Positions 7,609-16,437 of a DNA stretch of 64,000 nucleotides are shown here, piece by piece. Each line of letters starts with the position of its first letter. The first letter of the stretch is position 1. The position numbers and the translations under genes are program-made. Under the pieces are notes generated by a model. That model had not been told where the DNA came from, did no database searches, and saw only the letters and a list, made by a program, of their open reading frames with translations. Origin of the DNA: Anoxybacteroides tepidamans (GTDB taxonomy: Bacteria > Bacillota > Bacilli > Bacillales > Anoxybacillaceae); NCBI RefSeq assembly GCF_014201465.1, contig NZ_JACHEP010000001.1, forward strand, positions 228,833-292,832. The letters run 5' to 3'.

Positions 7609-9225
7609 ATGAAGAAATTATTGTTAGGAACTGTTTTGGCAGGAGTTGTTGCGATTGGTGCAGCTTGCTCAAATAATTCTTCGATGCAAGGACACGACAT
7701 GTCCAACATGAATACAAAAAAAGAAAATACTTCCAACGAATCGAGTAAGCAGCAATTGCCTTTAGCAACCGATACAGAAGTGTTATCTGGGAAAGAGATT
7801 AACCTTACTGCGAAGGAAGCATTATTACAAATCAACGATCAAGTCAAACTCCCGGTATACACGTATAATGGATCTGTACCCGGTGCGCAAATTCGCGTGA
7901 AGCAAGGGGATAAGGTGAAAATTGTTTTAAAAAATGAATTGCCAGAACCGGTTACGATTCACTGGCACGGCTATCCTGTTCCAAATAACCAAGATGGAGT
8001 ACCGGGTGTCACGATGGACGCCATTAAACCGGGTGAAACGTTTACGTATGAATTTACAGCAACCGTGCCGGGAACGTATTGGTATCATTCTCATCAAAAA
8101 AGCGCAGAGCAAGTGGACAAAGGACTGTACGGAACATTAATCGTAGAACCGAAAAATGAAGAAAAAGTCGATCGAGATTACACGCTTGTATTAGATGAAT
8201 GGATGAGCAATCCGAATGCGGAAAACGGAAACAATATGAATATGAGCGGAAATATGGATATGAGCGGCATGGATCATAGCAATATGAATATGAGTAATAA
8301 TAATGGAAATAGCTCTAATAATCAACAAATGGACATGAATAGCATGGGGCATAACATGAATATGTACGATATTTTCACGATTAACGGAAAAAGCGGAACG
8401 TCTATCAAACCGTTAAAAGTGAAAAAAGGCGAAAAAGTGCGACTTCGTCTTGTCAATGCAGGATATATGTCCCACAAGCTTCATTTGCATGGACATGAGT
8501 TTAAAATTGTCGCAACAGACGGACAGCCATTAAAAGATCCGCAACCAATCAAAGATGAACTGTTGAATATCGCTCCGGGCGAGCGCTACGACATTGAGTT
8601 TATCGCCAATAACCCGGGTGAATGGTTACTAGAATGTCACGGGAATATGAAAGGTACCGATGGCATGAAAGTAAAAATTCAATACGAAGGACAAGCAAGC
8701 AACACGGACAAAGCGAACGCAAAAGAAAACCTCCCTGTGGTAGATATTACAAAATACGGAAAATATGAGACAGGTCCATTTACGTTAGACCAAAAATATG
8801 ATGTAGAGTACACAATGGATTTAGGAACAGCTATGGGCAAAAATGGTATGATTTTCACGATTAATGGTAAAACGTATCCTGACACAGCGCCGATCAATGT
8901 GAAGACAGGAGATTTAGTAAAAGTCAGAATTGTGAACAATTCACCAAAAGATGTACATCCGATGCATTTACACGGACATTTCTTCCAAGTATTAAGCAAA
9001 AACGGTAAGCCAGTCACAGGCTCTCCATTGATTAAGGATTCGTTAAATGTAAACCCTGGTGAAGAATATGTCGTCGCCTTTAAAGCGGATAATCCGGGAA
9101 ATTGGATGTTCCATTGCCATGACTTGCATCATGCTTCAGCGGGAATGGTCACAGAAGTAAAATATACCGATTACAAATCGGACTATACCCCAGATCCGAA
9201 TGACACAACGAATAAAGGGGAATAA
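7609..9225 (+). CDS. Multicopper oxidase (laccase/CueO-like), lipoprotein
   Basis: Multicopper oxidases oxidise substrates such as Cu(I) and reduce oxygen to water; copper-island members protect the envelope by converting Cu(I) to Cu(II). The protein has 538 residues. A signal peptide ends in AIGAAC, a lipobox with Cys20, so it should be tethered outside. Copper ligand motifs are visible in order: IHWHGYPVP and YWYHSHQKS in domain 1, HLHGHEF in domain 2, and HPMHLHGHFF with HCHDLHHASAGM in domain 3, the last carrying the type 1 Cys, His and axial Met. A Met/Asn-rich insert at about residues 205-250 resembles the Met-rich Cu(I) segment of CueO. A TGGAGGG ribosome site precedes the ATG. A Csp gene follows behind a terminator. 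Confidence 0.93.
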   Translation: MKKLLLGTVLAGVVAIGAACSNNSSMQGHDMSNMNTKKENTSNESSKQQLPLATDTEVLSGKEINLTAKEALLQINDQVKLPVYTYNGSVPGAQIRVKQGDKVKIVLKNELPEPVTIHWHGYPVPNNQDGVPGVTMDAIKPGETFTYEFTATVPGTYWYHSHQKSAEQVDKGLYGTLIVEPKNEEKVDRDYTLVLDEWMSNPNAENGNNMNMSGNMDMSGMDHSNMNMSNNNGNSSNNQQMDMNSMGHNMNMYDIFTINGKSGTSIKPLKVKKGEKVRLRLVNAGYMSHKLHLHGHEFKIVATDGQPLKDPQPIKDELLNIAPGERYDIEFIANNPGEWLLECHGNMKGTDGMKVKIQYEGQASNTDKANAKENLPVVDITKYGKYETGPFTLDQKYDVEYTMDLGTAMGKNGMIFTINGKTYPDTAPINVKTGDLVKVRIVNNSPKDVHPMHLHGHFFQVLSKNGKPVTGSPLIKDSLNVNPGEEYVVAFKADNPGNWMFHCHDLHHASAGMVTEVKYTDYKSDYTPDPNDTTNKGE

Positions 9226-9245
9226 CGATCTATCGTAGTAAGTAA

Positions 9246-9298
9246 AAGAGGCTGAGTTCAAAAGGTTAACAACCTTTTGAGACAGCCTCTTATTTTTT
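9246..9298 (+). terminator. Terminator of the multicopper oxidase gene
   Basis: AAGAGGCTG (9246-9254) pairs with CAGCCTCTT (9283-9291), and an inner stem TCAAAAGGTT (9258-9267) pairs with AACCTTTTGA (9271-9280). Seven T follow. Confidence 0.85.
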
Positions 9299-9374
9299 TG
9301 GTTTTTATTTCCAGTTTATTATTTTTTAGTTAGAAAAAAATAATAAAGAATTTAAATCATTGGAGGGATTATAT

Positions 9375-9722
9375 ATGACGACAGTTATTAATTCATCAGT
9401 TCAACAATTTCAAACGTGTATTGATGCTTGCAACCAATGTATGCAAGCTTGTGAAGAATGTCTGACTTCATGTTTAAAAGCAGCTGACGTACAGGCTAGA
9501 ACACATTGTATCAACATTTTAAGGGATTGTGCAGATATTTGTGCCATGGCGGCTCAATGGATGTCTCGCGGAAGCATGTATGCAAAACAGTTTTGCCAAC
9601 TTTGCGCCACAATTTGCGATGCTTGTGCCGCTGAATGTGCAAAATTCCAAGATACACACTGTCAGGAATGTGCCAATTTATGCCGTCAGTGTGCTGAAGA
9701 ATGCCGTAAAATGTCATCATAA
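9375..9722 (+). CDS. Four-helix-bundle copper-binding protein (Csp3-like copper storage)
   Basis: The 115-residue protein has regular CxxxC and CxxC spacing over its whole length, for example CIDACNQCMQACEECLTSC, CQLCATICDACAAEC and CQECANLCRQCAEECR. This is the pattern of Csp proteins, which bind many Cu(I) ions inside a Cys-lined four-helix bundle. No signal peptide is present, so it is the cytosolic Csp3 type. I chose the ATG at 9375, eight bases after GGAGG; the frame is open to a TTG at 9360 that overlaps the ribosome site. It lies between the copper oxidase and the copZ-copA-csoR operon, which supports a copper-buffering role. Confidence 0.9.
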   Translation: MTTVINSSVQQFQTCIDACNQCMQACEECLTSCLKAADVQARTHCINILRDCADICAMAAQWMSRGSMYAKQFCQLCATICDACAAECAKFQDTHCQECANLCRQCAEECRKMSS

Positions 9723-9732
9723 ATACTATTTG

Positions 9733-9770
9733 AGGGTGTCTGAAAAGTAGTCACTTTTCAGACACCCTCT
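9733..9770. terminator. Bidirectional terminator between csp and copZ
   Basis: GAGGGTGTCTGAAAAGT (9733-9749) pairs perfectly with 9754-9770 around a four-base loop. It separates the rightward storage gene from the leftward copper operon. Confidence 0.75.
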
Positions 9771-9775
9771 TTATG

Positions 9776-9982
9776 TTACTTCACATCATATCCTTGCTCT
9801 TCAATCGCTTCTTTCAGTTTTTCTACGCTTACTTTTGTTTCATCATAATCCACATCAACCGTACCTTCTTGCAAATGCACCTCTACACGGCTGACGCCAT
9901 CTAACGTTTGAAGTGCATTTGTCACCGCCGCTTTGCAATGTCCGCATGTCATTCCTTGTACTTGTAATGTAATCGTCATCAT
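9776..9982 (-). CDS. copZ: Copper chaperone CopZ
   Basis: The 68-residue protein is a single heavy-metal-associated domain with GMTCGHC (Cys13, Cys16) binding one Cu(I). It delivers copper to the CopA ATPase and to CsoR in the cytoplasm. It is the last gene of the csoR-copA-copZ operon, 18 bases after copA, with an AGGAGG-type ribosome site in the gap. Confidence 0.95.
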   Translation of the reverse strand: MMTITLQVQGMTCGHCKAAVTNALQTLDGVSRVEVHLQEGTVDVDYDETKVSVEKLKEAIEEQGYDVK

Positions 9983-10000
9983 TCATTCCTCCTTAAATGT

Positions 10001-12397
10001 TTATATTTTCACGCGTTTCAAACGAAGCGCGTTTGTCACAACCGATACAGAGCTAAATGCCATCGCTGCCCCAGCGATCCATGGTTCCAATAATCCGAGA
10101 GCGGCTACAGGAATGCCAACCGAATTATAGAACAAAGCCCAGAACAGATTTTGCCGAATGTTTTTCATTGTTTTACGGCTTAACTCAATTGCTTTCGGGA
10201 TATGCGCTAAATCGCCGCCGACCAAGGTAACATCCGCCGTTTCGATCGCGACATCCGCTCCTGTGCCAATCGCCATCCCAATATCGGCTTTCGCCAACGC
10301 TGGAGCGTCATTAATTCCATCACCGACCATCGCGACTCGTTTCCCTTGTTTTTGCAATTCCTCGACGATGTTCGCTTTGTCTTCCGGAAGCACCTCTGCA
10401 TAGACATGATCAATGTGCACTTGGTTTGCGATCGCTTCTGCTGTCCGTTTATTGTCTCCCGTTACCATGTACACTTCGATACCCATTTGTTTTAATGTTT
10501 GAATTGCTTCTTTGGAGCTTTCTTTTACTGTATCCGCGACAGCAATGATGCCGGCAAGCTGTCCATCGATGGCAACGAGCATCACTGTTTTCCCTTGTTT
10601 TTCAAGCTCTACCATTTTATCTTCATGCACAGAAATCGCTACAGAGCGTTCCTTCATCAATTTTCGCGTCCCAATAAGGATGCTTTTTCCGTCAATGACA
10701 GCTTCAATTCCGTGGCCGGTAATGGCGGAGAAGTGCTCCAATGGCTTCATCGAAATCGCTTGTTTCTTCCCGTATTCAACAATCGCATGAGCCAACGGAT
10801 GTTCCGAAGCGCTCTCGGCCGAAACAGCATAGTCAAGCATGTTTTCTTGGAATTGTAACACATCTGTCACTTCTGGTTTTCCTTTTGTCACTGTTCCTGT
10901 TTTATCGAGTAATACGGCATTGATTTTATGCGTTCCCTCTAGGTACTCACCTCCTTTAAAGAGAATTCCCTGTTCTGCCCCTTTGCCTGTACCGACCATA
11001 ATCGATGTCGGCGTGGCAAGACCGAGCGCACAAGGACACGCAATGACGAGAACGGCGATAGCCACCTCAAGCGCTTTTGCCAAATCACCCGGCGCAACAA
11101 AGAAGTACCATATAATGAATGCAACGACAGCAATTCCGACAACAATCGGTACGAAAATACCAGAAATGACATCCGCCATCCGCTGAATCGGAGCTTTCGA
11201 ACCTTGCGCCTCTTCGACGATTTTAATGATATTGGCGAGTGCTGTATCTTTCCCTACTTTTTCTGCGCGAATGGTCAGTACCCCATTTGTATTAATGGTT
11301 GCCCCGATCACATAGTCGCCTTCCTTCTTATCAACCGGAATCGATTCACCGGTAATCATCGATTCGTCTACGGAAGATGCTCCGGCAATGACAGTACCGT
11401 CTACCGGGATTTTTTCTCCTGGCTTGACAAGGATCGTATCGCCGATCACCACTTCCTCGAGCGGAACTTTTATTTCTTCCCCATTACGGATGACAGTAGC
11501 TTCTTTTGCCTGCAGGCTCAACAGCTTAGAGATAGCTTCTGTTGTTCGCCCTTTTGCAAGAGTTTCAAAGTATTTTCCGACAAGCACAAGCGTAATCAAG
11601 ACGGCACTCGTTTCAAAATATAATCTTGGCATATATTCAGGATTCCCAAGCGTCCGAAAAGCTTCATACAAGCTGTAAAAGTACGCGGCTGATGTTCCAA
11701 GCGCCACTAGGACGTCCATGTTCGCGCTCTTATTTCGTAACGCCCGGTACGCCCCGACATAGAAAGGACCGCCGATGTAGAACTGAACCGGTGTAGCTAA
11801 AAGAAGCTGGAACCACGGATTCATCAAGAGATGCGGCATCGGCAAGCCGATATCAAACGGCATATGGGCAATCATCGTATAAAGCAGCGGCAACGATAAG
11901 ATGATAGAAATGGCGAGTTGCCGTTGTTTTTGTTTAAGCCGCTCTTCTTTCCGGCCAGCATCGTCTTGTTCCTCGTTTCGAATTTGCCCTTTGTACCCAA
12001 GCTTTTTGATTTTCTCTAAAATGTCTTCGACAGATGTAACGCCTTCCTTGTATTCGACAACCGCACTGTTTGTCGCCAAGTTTACAGCAGCGCTTGTAAC
12101 ACCTTCCATCCGATTTAACCCTTTTTCAATCCGTGTCGCACATGCCGCACATGTCATACCTTCAATATCAAGCGTCACCTTTTCTGTCGCAACGCCATAC
12201 CCCAAATTCTCAATTTTTGTTTCGATATCGGCGATCACTTGCTTTGATGGATCATATTTAATCGTTGCTTTTTCCATTGCCAAATTGACATTGGCTTCTA
12301 CTCCATCCATCTTATTTAATACTTTCTCAATCCGATTGGCACACGCGGCACATGTCATGCCGGTCACTCTAAGTGTCACATGCTTTTGTTCACTCAT
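10001..12397 (-). CDS. copA: Copper-exporting P1B-type ATPase CopA
   Basis: The enzyme pumps Cu(I) out of the cytoplasm using ATP. With the start at 12397 it has 798 residues. Two N-terminal metal-binding domains each carry GMTCAAC. Then follow the membrane helices, the actuator motif TGES, the transport motif [12 protein letters not shown], the phosphorylation site [12 protein letters not shown] and the hinge [16 protein letters not shown]. The ATG at 12397 ([11 protein letters not shown]) follows an AGGAGTGGGAAG site; the frame is open seven codons further up. The start lies 17 bases after csoR, so both genes share the CsoR-controlled promoter. A second, His-rich copper ATPase is encoded at 23145-25346. 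Confidence 0.96.
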   Translation of the reverse strand: MSEQKHVTLRVTGMTCAACANRIEKVLNKMDGVEANVNLAMEKATIKYDPSKQVIADIETKIENLGYGVATEKVTLDIEGMTCAACATRIEKGLNRMEGVTSAAVNLATNSAVVEYKEGVTSVEDILEKIKKLGYKGQIRNEEQDDAGRKEERLKQKQRQLAISIILSLPLLYTMIAHMPFDIGLPMPHLLMNPWFQLLLATPVQFYIGGPFYVGAYRALRNKSANMDVLVALGTSAAYFYSLYEAFRTLGNPEYMPRLYFETSAVLITLVLVGKYFETLAKGRTTEAISKLLSLQAKEATVIRNGEEIKVPLEEVVIGDTILVKPGEKIPVDGTVIAGASSVDESMITGESIPVDKKEGDYVIGATINTNGVLTIRAEKVGKDTALANIIKIVEEAQGSKAPIQRMADVISGIFVPIVVGIAVVAFIIWYFFVAPGDLAKALEVAIAVLVIACPCALGLATPTSIMVGTGKGAEQGILFKGGEYLEGTHKINAVLLDKTGTVTKGKPEVTDVLQFQENMLDYAVSAESASEHPLAHAIVEYGKKQAISMKPLEHFSAITGHGIEAVIDGKSILIGTRKLMKERSVAISVHEDKMVELEKQGKTVMLVAIDGQLAGIIAVADTVKESSKEAIQTLKQMGIEVYMVTGDNKRTAEAIANQVHIDHVYAEVLPEDKANIVEELQKQGKRVAMVGDGINDAPALAKADIGMAIGTGADVAIETADVTLVGGDLAHIPKAIELSRKTMKNIRQNLFWALFYNSVGIPVAALGLLEPWIAGAAMAFSSVSVVTNALRLKRVKI

Positions 12398-12414
12398 AAT
12401 GCTTCCCACTCCTC

Positions 12415-12726
12415 TCACTTTGAGAACTGTTTAATGACATCCATTAATTCGCGAATAGATTCTTCACCGCTTTCTTCGCGGATCGCTTTCGACACACAAT
12501 GGCTGACATGACGTTCTAACAAGCTTAATCCTACTTTATTTAACGCGGCCGTGATCGCTGAAATTTGCACTAAAATATCAATACAATAACGATTGTCCTC
12601 CACCATTTTTTGCACACCGCGCACTTGTCCTTCAATGCGCTTCAAGCGCTTAATAATGCTTTCGATTTCCTGTTCCGTTCGTGGAACCATTTTTTTATCC
12701 ATATTATGATCTTCATAATGGTTCAT
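12415..12726 (-). CDS. csoR: Copper-sensing repressor CsoR
   Basis: The 103-residue all-helical protein has the Cu(I)-binding set of CsoR: Cys in NRYCIDIL and His and Cys in ERHVSHC, plus the conserved [17 protein letters not shown] helix. Without copper it binds DNA; Cu(I) releases it. It is the first gene of csoR-copA-copZ and its own promoter contains the operator, so the circuit is autoregulated. The ATG at 12726 follows AAGGAGTG. Confidence 0.95.
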   Translation of the reverse strand: MNHYEDHNMDKKMVPRTEQEIESIIKRLKRIEGQVRGVQKMVEDNRYCIDILVQISAITAALNKVGLSLLERHVSHCVSKAIREESGEESIRELMDVIKQFSK

Positions 12727-12748
12727 CAAACATCACTCCTTGAATTAC

Positions 12749-12777
12749 ATTATACCGGTAATGGGTATAAAGCGCAA
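12749..12777 (-). promoter_or_regulatory. csoR-copA-copZ promoter with CsoR operator
   Basis: On the minus strand TTGCGC (12777-12772) and TATAAT (12754-12749) are 17 bases apart. A GC-centred pseudo-palindrome, ATACC-GGTAAT-GGGTAT (12752-12768), lies between and overlaps the -10, which matches the known CsoR site architecture of flanking ATACC/GGTAT halves. Binding would block RNA polymerase until Cu(I) is present. Confidence 0.75.
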
Positions 12778-12913
12778 CTAGGATGTCTCACAAATCATGT
12801 TCGCCAACAATCCATAATAAACACTGAGTAGGGAAAATCCCATTTTCCACAAAAAATTCACAATTTTATTTTACAGTATCGTTATCAATATTGAAGAGAG
12901 AGGACCGATCAAT

Positions 12914-13621
12914 ATGAACGATATCAATGTATTTCTAGCTTTCGGAGCGGGATTGCTGTCTTTTATATCCCCTTGTTGTTTACCGCTATATCCAGCTTTT
13001 TTATCTTACATTACTGGAGTATCCGTTGATGAAATAAAGAAAGAGAATGGAATGCTTCAAAAACGCGCAATACTTCATACATTCTTTTTCTTGCTCGGTT
13101 TTTCCGTCATCTTCATCGCTATTGGTTTTGGTACTTCTGTAATAGGAAAACTATTCGTTGATTACCAAGATTTAATCAGACAAATTAGCGCCTTGTTCAT
13201 TATCTTTTTTGGTCTCGTCATTTTAGGTGTATTTTCACCTTCCTTTATGATGAAAGATAAACGGTTAGTTTTCCGCAACAAGCCTTCCGGTTATTTTGGC
13301 TCTATTTTAATTGGCATAGGATTCGCAGCGGGCTGGACTCCCTGCACAGGTCCAATTCTTGTATCAGTGATCGCGTTAGCAGCTACCAAACCGAGTGCAG
13401 CTATGTTATATATGTTCGCATATGTATTAGGGTTTGCTGTACCTTTCTTCATCATGTCATTTTTTATCAGCAAGTTGAATTGGATAAAAAGATATAACGC
13501 TGTCATCGTCAAAGTCGGCGGAGTTCTTATGATTATCATGGGAATTATGCTGTTTTTTGATTGGATGACAAAGATCATTATCTTTTTTACAGGTTTGTTT
13601 GGTGGGTTCACAGGTTTTTAA
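12914..13621 (+). CDS. ccdA: Cytochrome c biogenesis protein CcdA
   Basis: CcdA passes reducing equivalents from cytoplasmic thioredoxin across the membrane to extracytoplasmic thioredoxin-like proteins. The 235-residue protein has about six membrane helices and two Cys-Pro motifs, [12 protein letters not shown] in helix 1 and [11 protein letters not shown] in helix 4, which form the redox pair. An AGAGAGGA ribosome site precedes the ATG. It is convergent with a gene for a membrane-bound TlpA/ResA-like protein, its probable electron acceptor. Confidence 0.93.
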   Translation: MNDINVFLAFGAGLLSFISPCCLPLYPAFLSYITGVSVDEIKKENGMLQKRAILHTFFFLLGFSVIFIAIGFGTSVIGKLFVDYQDLIRQISALFIIFFGLVILGVFSPSFMMKDKRLVFRNKPSGYFGSILIGIGFAAGWTPCTGPILVSVIALAATKPSAAMLYMFAYVLGFAVPFFIMSFFISKLNWIKRYNAVIVKVGGVLMIIMGIMLFFDWMTKIIIFFTGLFGGFTGF

Positions 13622-13640
13622 TATACTCCCGAAATCCCCT

Positions 13641-13677
13641 TGAGTGAATAGTAACAATTTTTGTTATTATCCACTCA
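13641..13677. terminator. Long hairpin between ccdA and the convergent thioredoxin gene
   Basis: TGAGTGAATAGTAAC (13641-13655) pairs with GTTATTATCCACTCA (13663-13677) with one mismatch and one wobble. T-runs are short on both sides, so termination strength is uncertain. Confidence 0.5.
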
Positions 13678-13698
13678 GGAGGGATCGTTATTTAGTTT

Positions 13699-14937
13699 TT
13701 ATTGAATATTCGAGATCATGCGATCCATCGTTTCATAAGACATAGGACCTATATATTTATCTCTAATAACCCCATTTTTATCGATGATATACGAAGTGGG
13801 GATCGTTATTGCACCGTATAGATTGCCAATTTCCCCTTGCTCATCAAGCACAACTTTAAATGTCACTCCCTTATTTTTCACAAAATCGTTCACCGCGTCA
13901 GGACCTCGTTCGCTATTCGTTAAGTTGACTGCCAAAATTTCTACATTGTTATTTTTATTGTTTTCGTAGAACTTTTGCATTTCTGGCATTTCAGCTCTGC
14001 AAGGCGGACACCAAGTAGCCCAAAAATTCAATATCACCGTTTTTCCACGCAAATCAGACAATTTTATTTTATCCCCTGTAATTGAAAGTAATTCAAAATC
14101 CGGGGCAACTTCTCCTTTATTCGTGCCGATTTTTTCCGAATCCAATGAAGTAGACACGGCCGGCTTTGGTTTGATCTTTCCTGCTTCCTGTTGATTGTTA
14201 AAAATAGAAGCTACAGCAATACTTACCATCATCACACCTAAAGCGAGTTGATTGATTGCATTTCTCCGTCCTTTATTCCCTTCCTCAAGAACCGCTTCTC
14301 TTTCTCGCCTCTCTAACCAATATGAAATACATATAAAAACGATAACGAGAGAGCCGTACAACCACACTTCTTTTGATATGATTCCTGTATTTACAAAATA
14401 TTTTTTATACAGGGCTAGTTCGAATTGGATGAGATGGAACCATATAAGAAGTTGCAATAAAGTTTTTTGAATTTTGACTCGTGATGCTACTATAAAAAAA
14501 CAAATCGCTACTATTGCTTGCAAAATGATGAAATAATTTTCGGAATTTTCCATTACCCGGATCGATGCAAAAGTACTAAAATAGCCAAAATATACTGGAA
14601 CCATTGCCCGCGTATAAGAAGCCACAGGAATATTCTGCTTTTTTACGTATAACCAAGTATAGATGGTGATAAAAACAATCGCCATACTAATGCCAACATA
14701 TCCCCCGTTAAAATAAAGGATTGTCATCGGATTTTGTAAAACTGAATTCGGATGTAAAACGACATAACTAAATTTCCAAATGAGTACACCGTTAATAAAA
14801 CTGTTCAAAATTAAATCCATGATGTTTCGTTCTATTTTTAATATCTTAATACCGTAATAAAACATGACATAGCTAATCAGTAAGCCGCTTATGAGCAAAA
14901 GATTTTCACCTTGGACTACAATATTGCCGAATTGCAA
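13699..14937 (-). CDS. Membrane protein fused to a TlpA/ResA-like thioredoxin domain
   Basis: The first 240 or so residues of this 412-residue protein form about seven membrane helices, with a layout that recalls prolipoprotein diacylglyceryl transferase-like folds, although I see no clear Lgt catalytic motif. After a linker the last 150 residues are a TlpA/ResA-type thioredoxin with the active site FWATWCPPCRAEMPEM and the cis-proline segment TIPTSYII. The domain should face outside and reduce or isomerise disulfides with electrons from CcdA. I chose TTG at 14937, seven bases after GGAGGG; the frame stays open into the adjacent mobile element, but that part is not protein-like. Confidence 0.82.
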   Translation of the reverse strand: MQFGNIVVQGENLLLISGLLISYVMFYYGIKILKIERNIMDLILNSFINGVLIWKFSYVVLHPNSVLQNPMTILYFNGGYVGISMAIVFITIYTWLYVKKQNIPVASYTRAMVPVYFGYFSTFASIRVMENSENYFIILQAIVAICFFIVASRVKIQKTLLQLLIWFHLIQFELALYKKYFVNTGIISKEVWLYGSLVIVFICISYWLERREREAVLEEGNKGRRNAINQLALGVMMVSIAVASIFNNQQEAGKIKPKPAVSTSLDSEKIGTNKGEVAPDFELLSITGDKIKLSDLRGKTVILNFWATWCPPCRAEMPEMQKFYENNKNNNVEILAVNLTNSERGPDAVNDFVKNKGVTFKVVLDEQGEIGNLYGAITIPTSYIIDKNGVIRDKYIGPMSYETMDRMISNIQ

Positions 14938-15004
14938 TACGCATCCCTCCAAAATTTTATGTAGTTGGCTTATTATAAAGAAAAAATATGAATTTATTAT
15001 GGAG

Positions 15005-15269
15005 ATAAAAAGACACGAGTGTTGATTATCCACTATTTTACTAAAAAACACAGAATCATATGGCTGAACACAAGCTTTTCTGCCTCTTCCCTCGAACAAG
15101 AACGCCGGCGGGCAAATGTCATTTGCCCGCAAAGCGTTCATTGTTCGAGGAGGGCATGCGTACAGCATGCCCAGTCGGCAAGCTAGCTTAGCCGACTACG
15201 GCAGAAAAGCTAGGAATAGGGTGATGTCAACTTGTTTTTATTGGTTAATCAACACGCATGATAAAAAGA
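15005..15269. mobile_element. MITE-like element copy A with 9-bp target site duplication
   Basis: The element spans 15014-15260 (247 bp) and is flanked by the direct repeat ATAAAAAGA at 15005-15013 and 15261-15269. Its ends form an imperfect terminal inverted repeat, CACGAGTGTTGATTATCCA at the left and CATGCGTGTTGATTAACCA at the right. No gene is encoded. The interior can fold as a stem, AGCTTTTCTGCC with GGCAGAAAAGCT, enclosing three arms. It is about 90% identical to copy B at 26038-26285. Insertion hit the U-tract of the terminator of the SHOCT gene. Confidence 0.85.
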
Positions 15270-15297
15270 AGTTGTTGACAATGCAATCAACAACTTC
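15261..15297 (-). terminator. Terminator of the SHOCT protein gene
   Basis: GAAGTTGTTGA (15268-15278) pairs with TCAACAACTTC (15287-15297), and the minus strand continues in TTTTTAT. The T-tract is part of the 9-bp sequence duplicated by the adjacent element. Confidence 0.7.
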
Positions 15298-15362
15298 CTT
15301 CATCTATGAAATGAAAAAAGGGGGGAGCAATAGTAAATCGCATCTCCTGTATAATATAACGA

Positions 15363-15563
15363 CTACAATTTTTTGGATAGCTGTTCAAATTCGTCTAAAG
15401 AAATCTCTCCTTTGGCTAATCGTATTTTCAAGATTTCCATCGGAGAGAGTTCTTCTTTACGATCATTGATAAAACGATATAAGAGATAAAAACCAACGGC
15501 GATTAATACAACCCAAAATAACATGATCCCAACCATCATGAAAGAACCGCCAAACATTCCCAT
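15363..15563 (-). CDS. SHOCT domain-containing small membrane protein
   Basis: The 66-residue protein has one N-terminal membrane helix rich in Met and Gly, followed by a cytoplasmic SHOCT motif (ILKIRLAKGEISLDEFEQL). SHOCT tails are thought to mediate protein contacts, and no enzyme activity is expected. A strong AAGGAGGG site precedes the ATG. It follows the DsbD-like gene by 24 bases and should be in the same operon. Confidence 0.85.
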   Translation of the reverse strand: MGMFGGSFMMVGIMLFWVVLIAVGFYLLYRFINDRKEELSPMEILKIRLAKGEISLDEFEQLSKKL

Positions 15564-15587
15564 TGAGTTTCCCTCCTTTTCCTAACT

Positions 15588-16316
15588 TTAAAACCAATAA
15601 GTGATCGTATCTAATATACCAAGTAAAACCATCACGATTCCGGCTGCTTTTTGAACAATCCCCCCTACCTGCCTTCCTTTTTTCATCAGAGTGCCGCTAA
15701 ATCCTAAGTACCAAAGGATGAAGATAAAGAAAATAACAGGTACAGAAGTTCCAACGGCAAAGATGCTCGGTAATAGCACCCCATAAGACGTTGAATAGAC
15801 GAGAGGCATGAGAGTGACAAAAAACAGTACAAACATCGTTGGACAAAAAGCTAATGAAAAGCCAAATCCCATGAAAAACGAACCGATTTTTCCTTTTTGC
15901 CATCTCTCAGGCACTTTGAACAAGGTAACGTTCCAATACATTTTAAAAAGCCCTAACAAATATAAGCCTACAAGAATGAGAATGGGACCAACGAGCTTTC
16001 TTAACCACGGAAAATACAATGTTAGCGTACTTTGAATCTCTTTCCCCATGAGCCAGACAATCAGGCCTAAACCGGAAAAAGCAACGATTTTACCGAAAAT
16101 AAATAAAAGCAACTCTTTCCAAGCCATTCCTTTTTGCAAAGACTGATTACTGTATAACGTGATCGCTCCTAAATTACCAGTGAGTTGACACGGAGCCATC
16201 GCTCCCACGATGCCAAGAAGAAAGGCTGACAAAATAGGAATCGCTGTCATGCTATTTGCCATATTAAGAAACGGTTGACTTAGAAGGTTACTGATTTGAC
16301 TCAAGAACGAATACAC
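15588..16316 (-). CDS. CcdA/DsbD-like (TauE/SafE-annotated) membrane protein
   Basis: The protein has about 242 residues and six membrane helices. Helix 1 carries GIVGAMAPCQLTGNLGA and helix 4 carries GFSLAFCPTMFVLFF, so each half has a Cys-Pro or Pro-Cys pair placed as in CcdA and DsbD. Databases often name this family sulfite exporter or UreH-like. The Cys-Pro pattern points instead to thiol electron transfer or heavy-metal handling. I chose GTG at 16316 after AGAAGGTGAGA; the frame is open to 16424 but that part lies in a terminator hairpin, and a TTG three codons later is also possible. It is the first gene of a two-gene unit with the SHOCT protein. Confidence 0.75.
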   Translation of the reverse strand: MYSFLSQISNLLSQPFLNMANSMTAIPILSAFLLGIVGAMAPCQLTGNLGAITLYSNQSLQKGMAWKELLLFIFGKIVAFSGLGLIVWLMGKEIQSTLTLYFPWLRKLVGPILILVGLYLLGLFKMYWNVTLFKVPERWQKGKIGSFFMGFGFSLAFCPTMFVLFFVTLMPLVYSTSYGVLLPSIFAVGTSVPVIFFIFILWYLGFSGTLMKKGRQVGGIVQKAAGIVMVLLGILDTITYWF

Positions 16317-16404
16317 CCTTCTTCTCACCTTCTTCTTTATCTGATGTTTATATTGTAGCAGTGAATTTTGCAGAAATTGTGGAGCGATATATTTTTCAGT
16401 AAGC

Positions 16405-16437
16405 AAAAAGACATGCACCCGCATGTCTTTTTATATT
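16405..16437 (-). terminator. Terminator of the BNR lipoprotein gene
   Basis: AAAAAGACATGC (16405-16416) pairs perfectly with GCATGTCTTTTT (16421-16432) around a four-base loop, giving a T-run in both directions. The lipoprotein stop codon lies inside the stem. Confidence 0.85.

Noticed and set aside
8220-8360. Repetitive AATATGA-like stretch
   Set aside because: It encodes the Met/Asn-rich insert of the multicopper oxidase.
14938-15168. N-terminal extension of the TlpA-like gene
   Set aside because: The extension runs into the mobile element and has no membrane or signal features. The TTG at 14937 has a good ribosome site.
15588-16316. Reading this gene as a second urease nickel carrier (UreH)
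   Set aside because: It lacks the HX4DH nickel signature and has CcdA-like Cys-Pro pairs instead.
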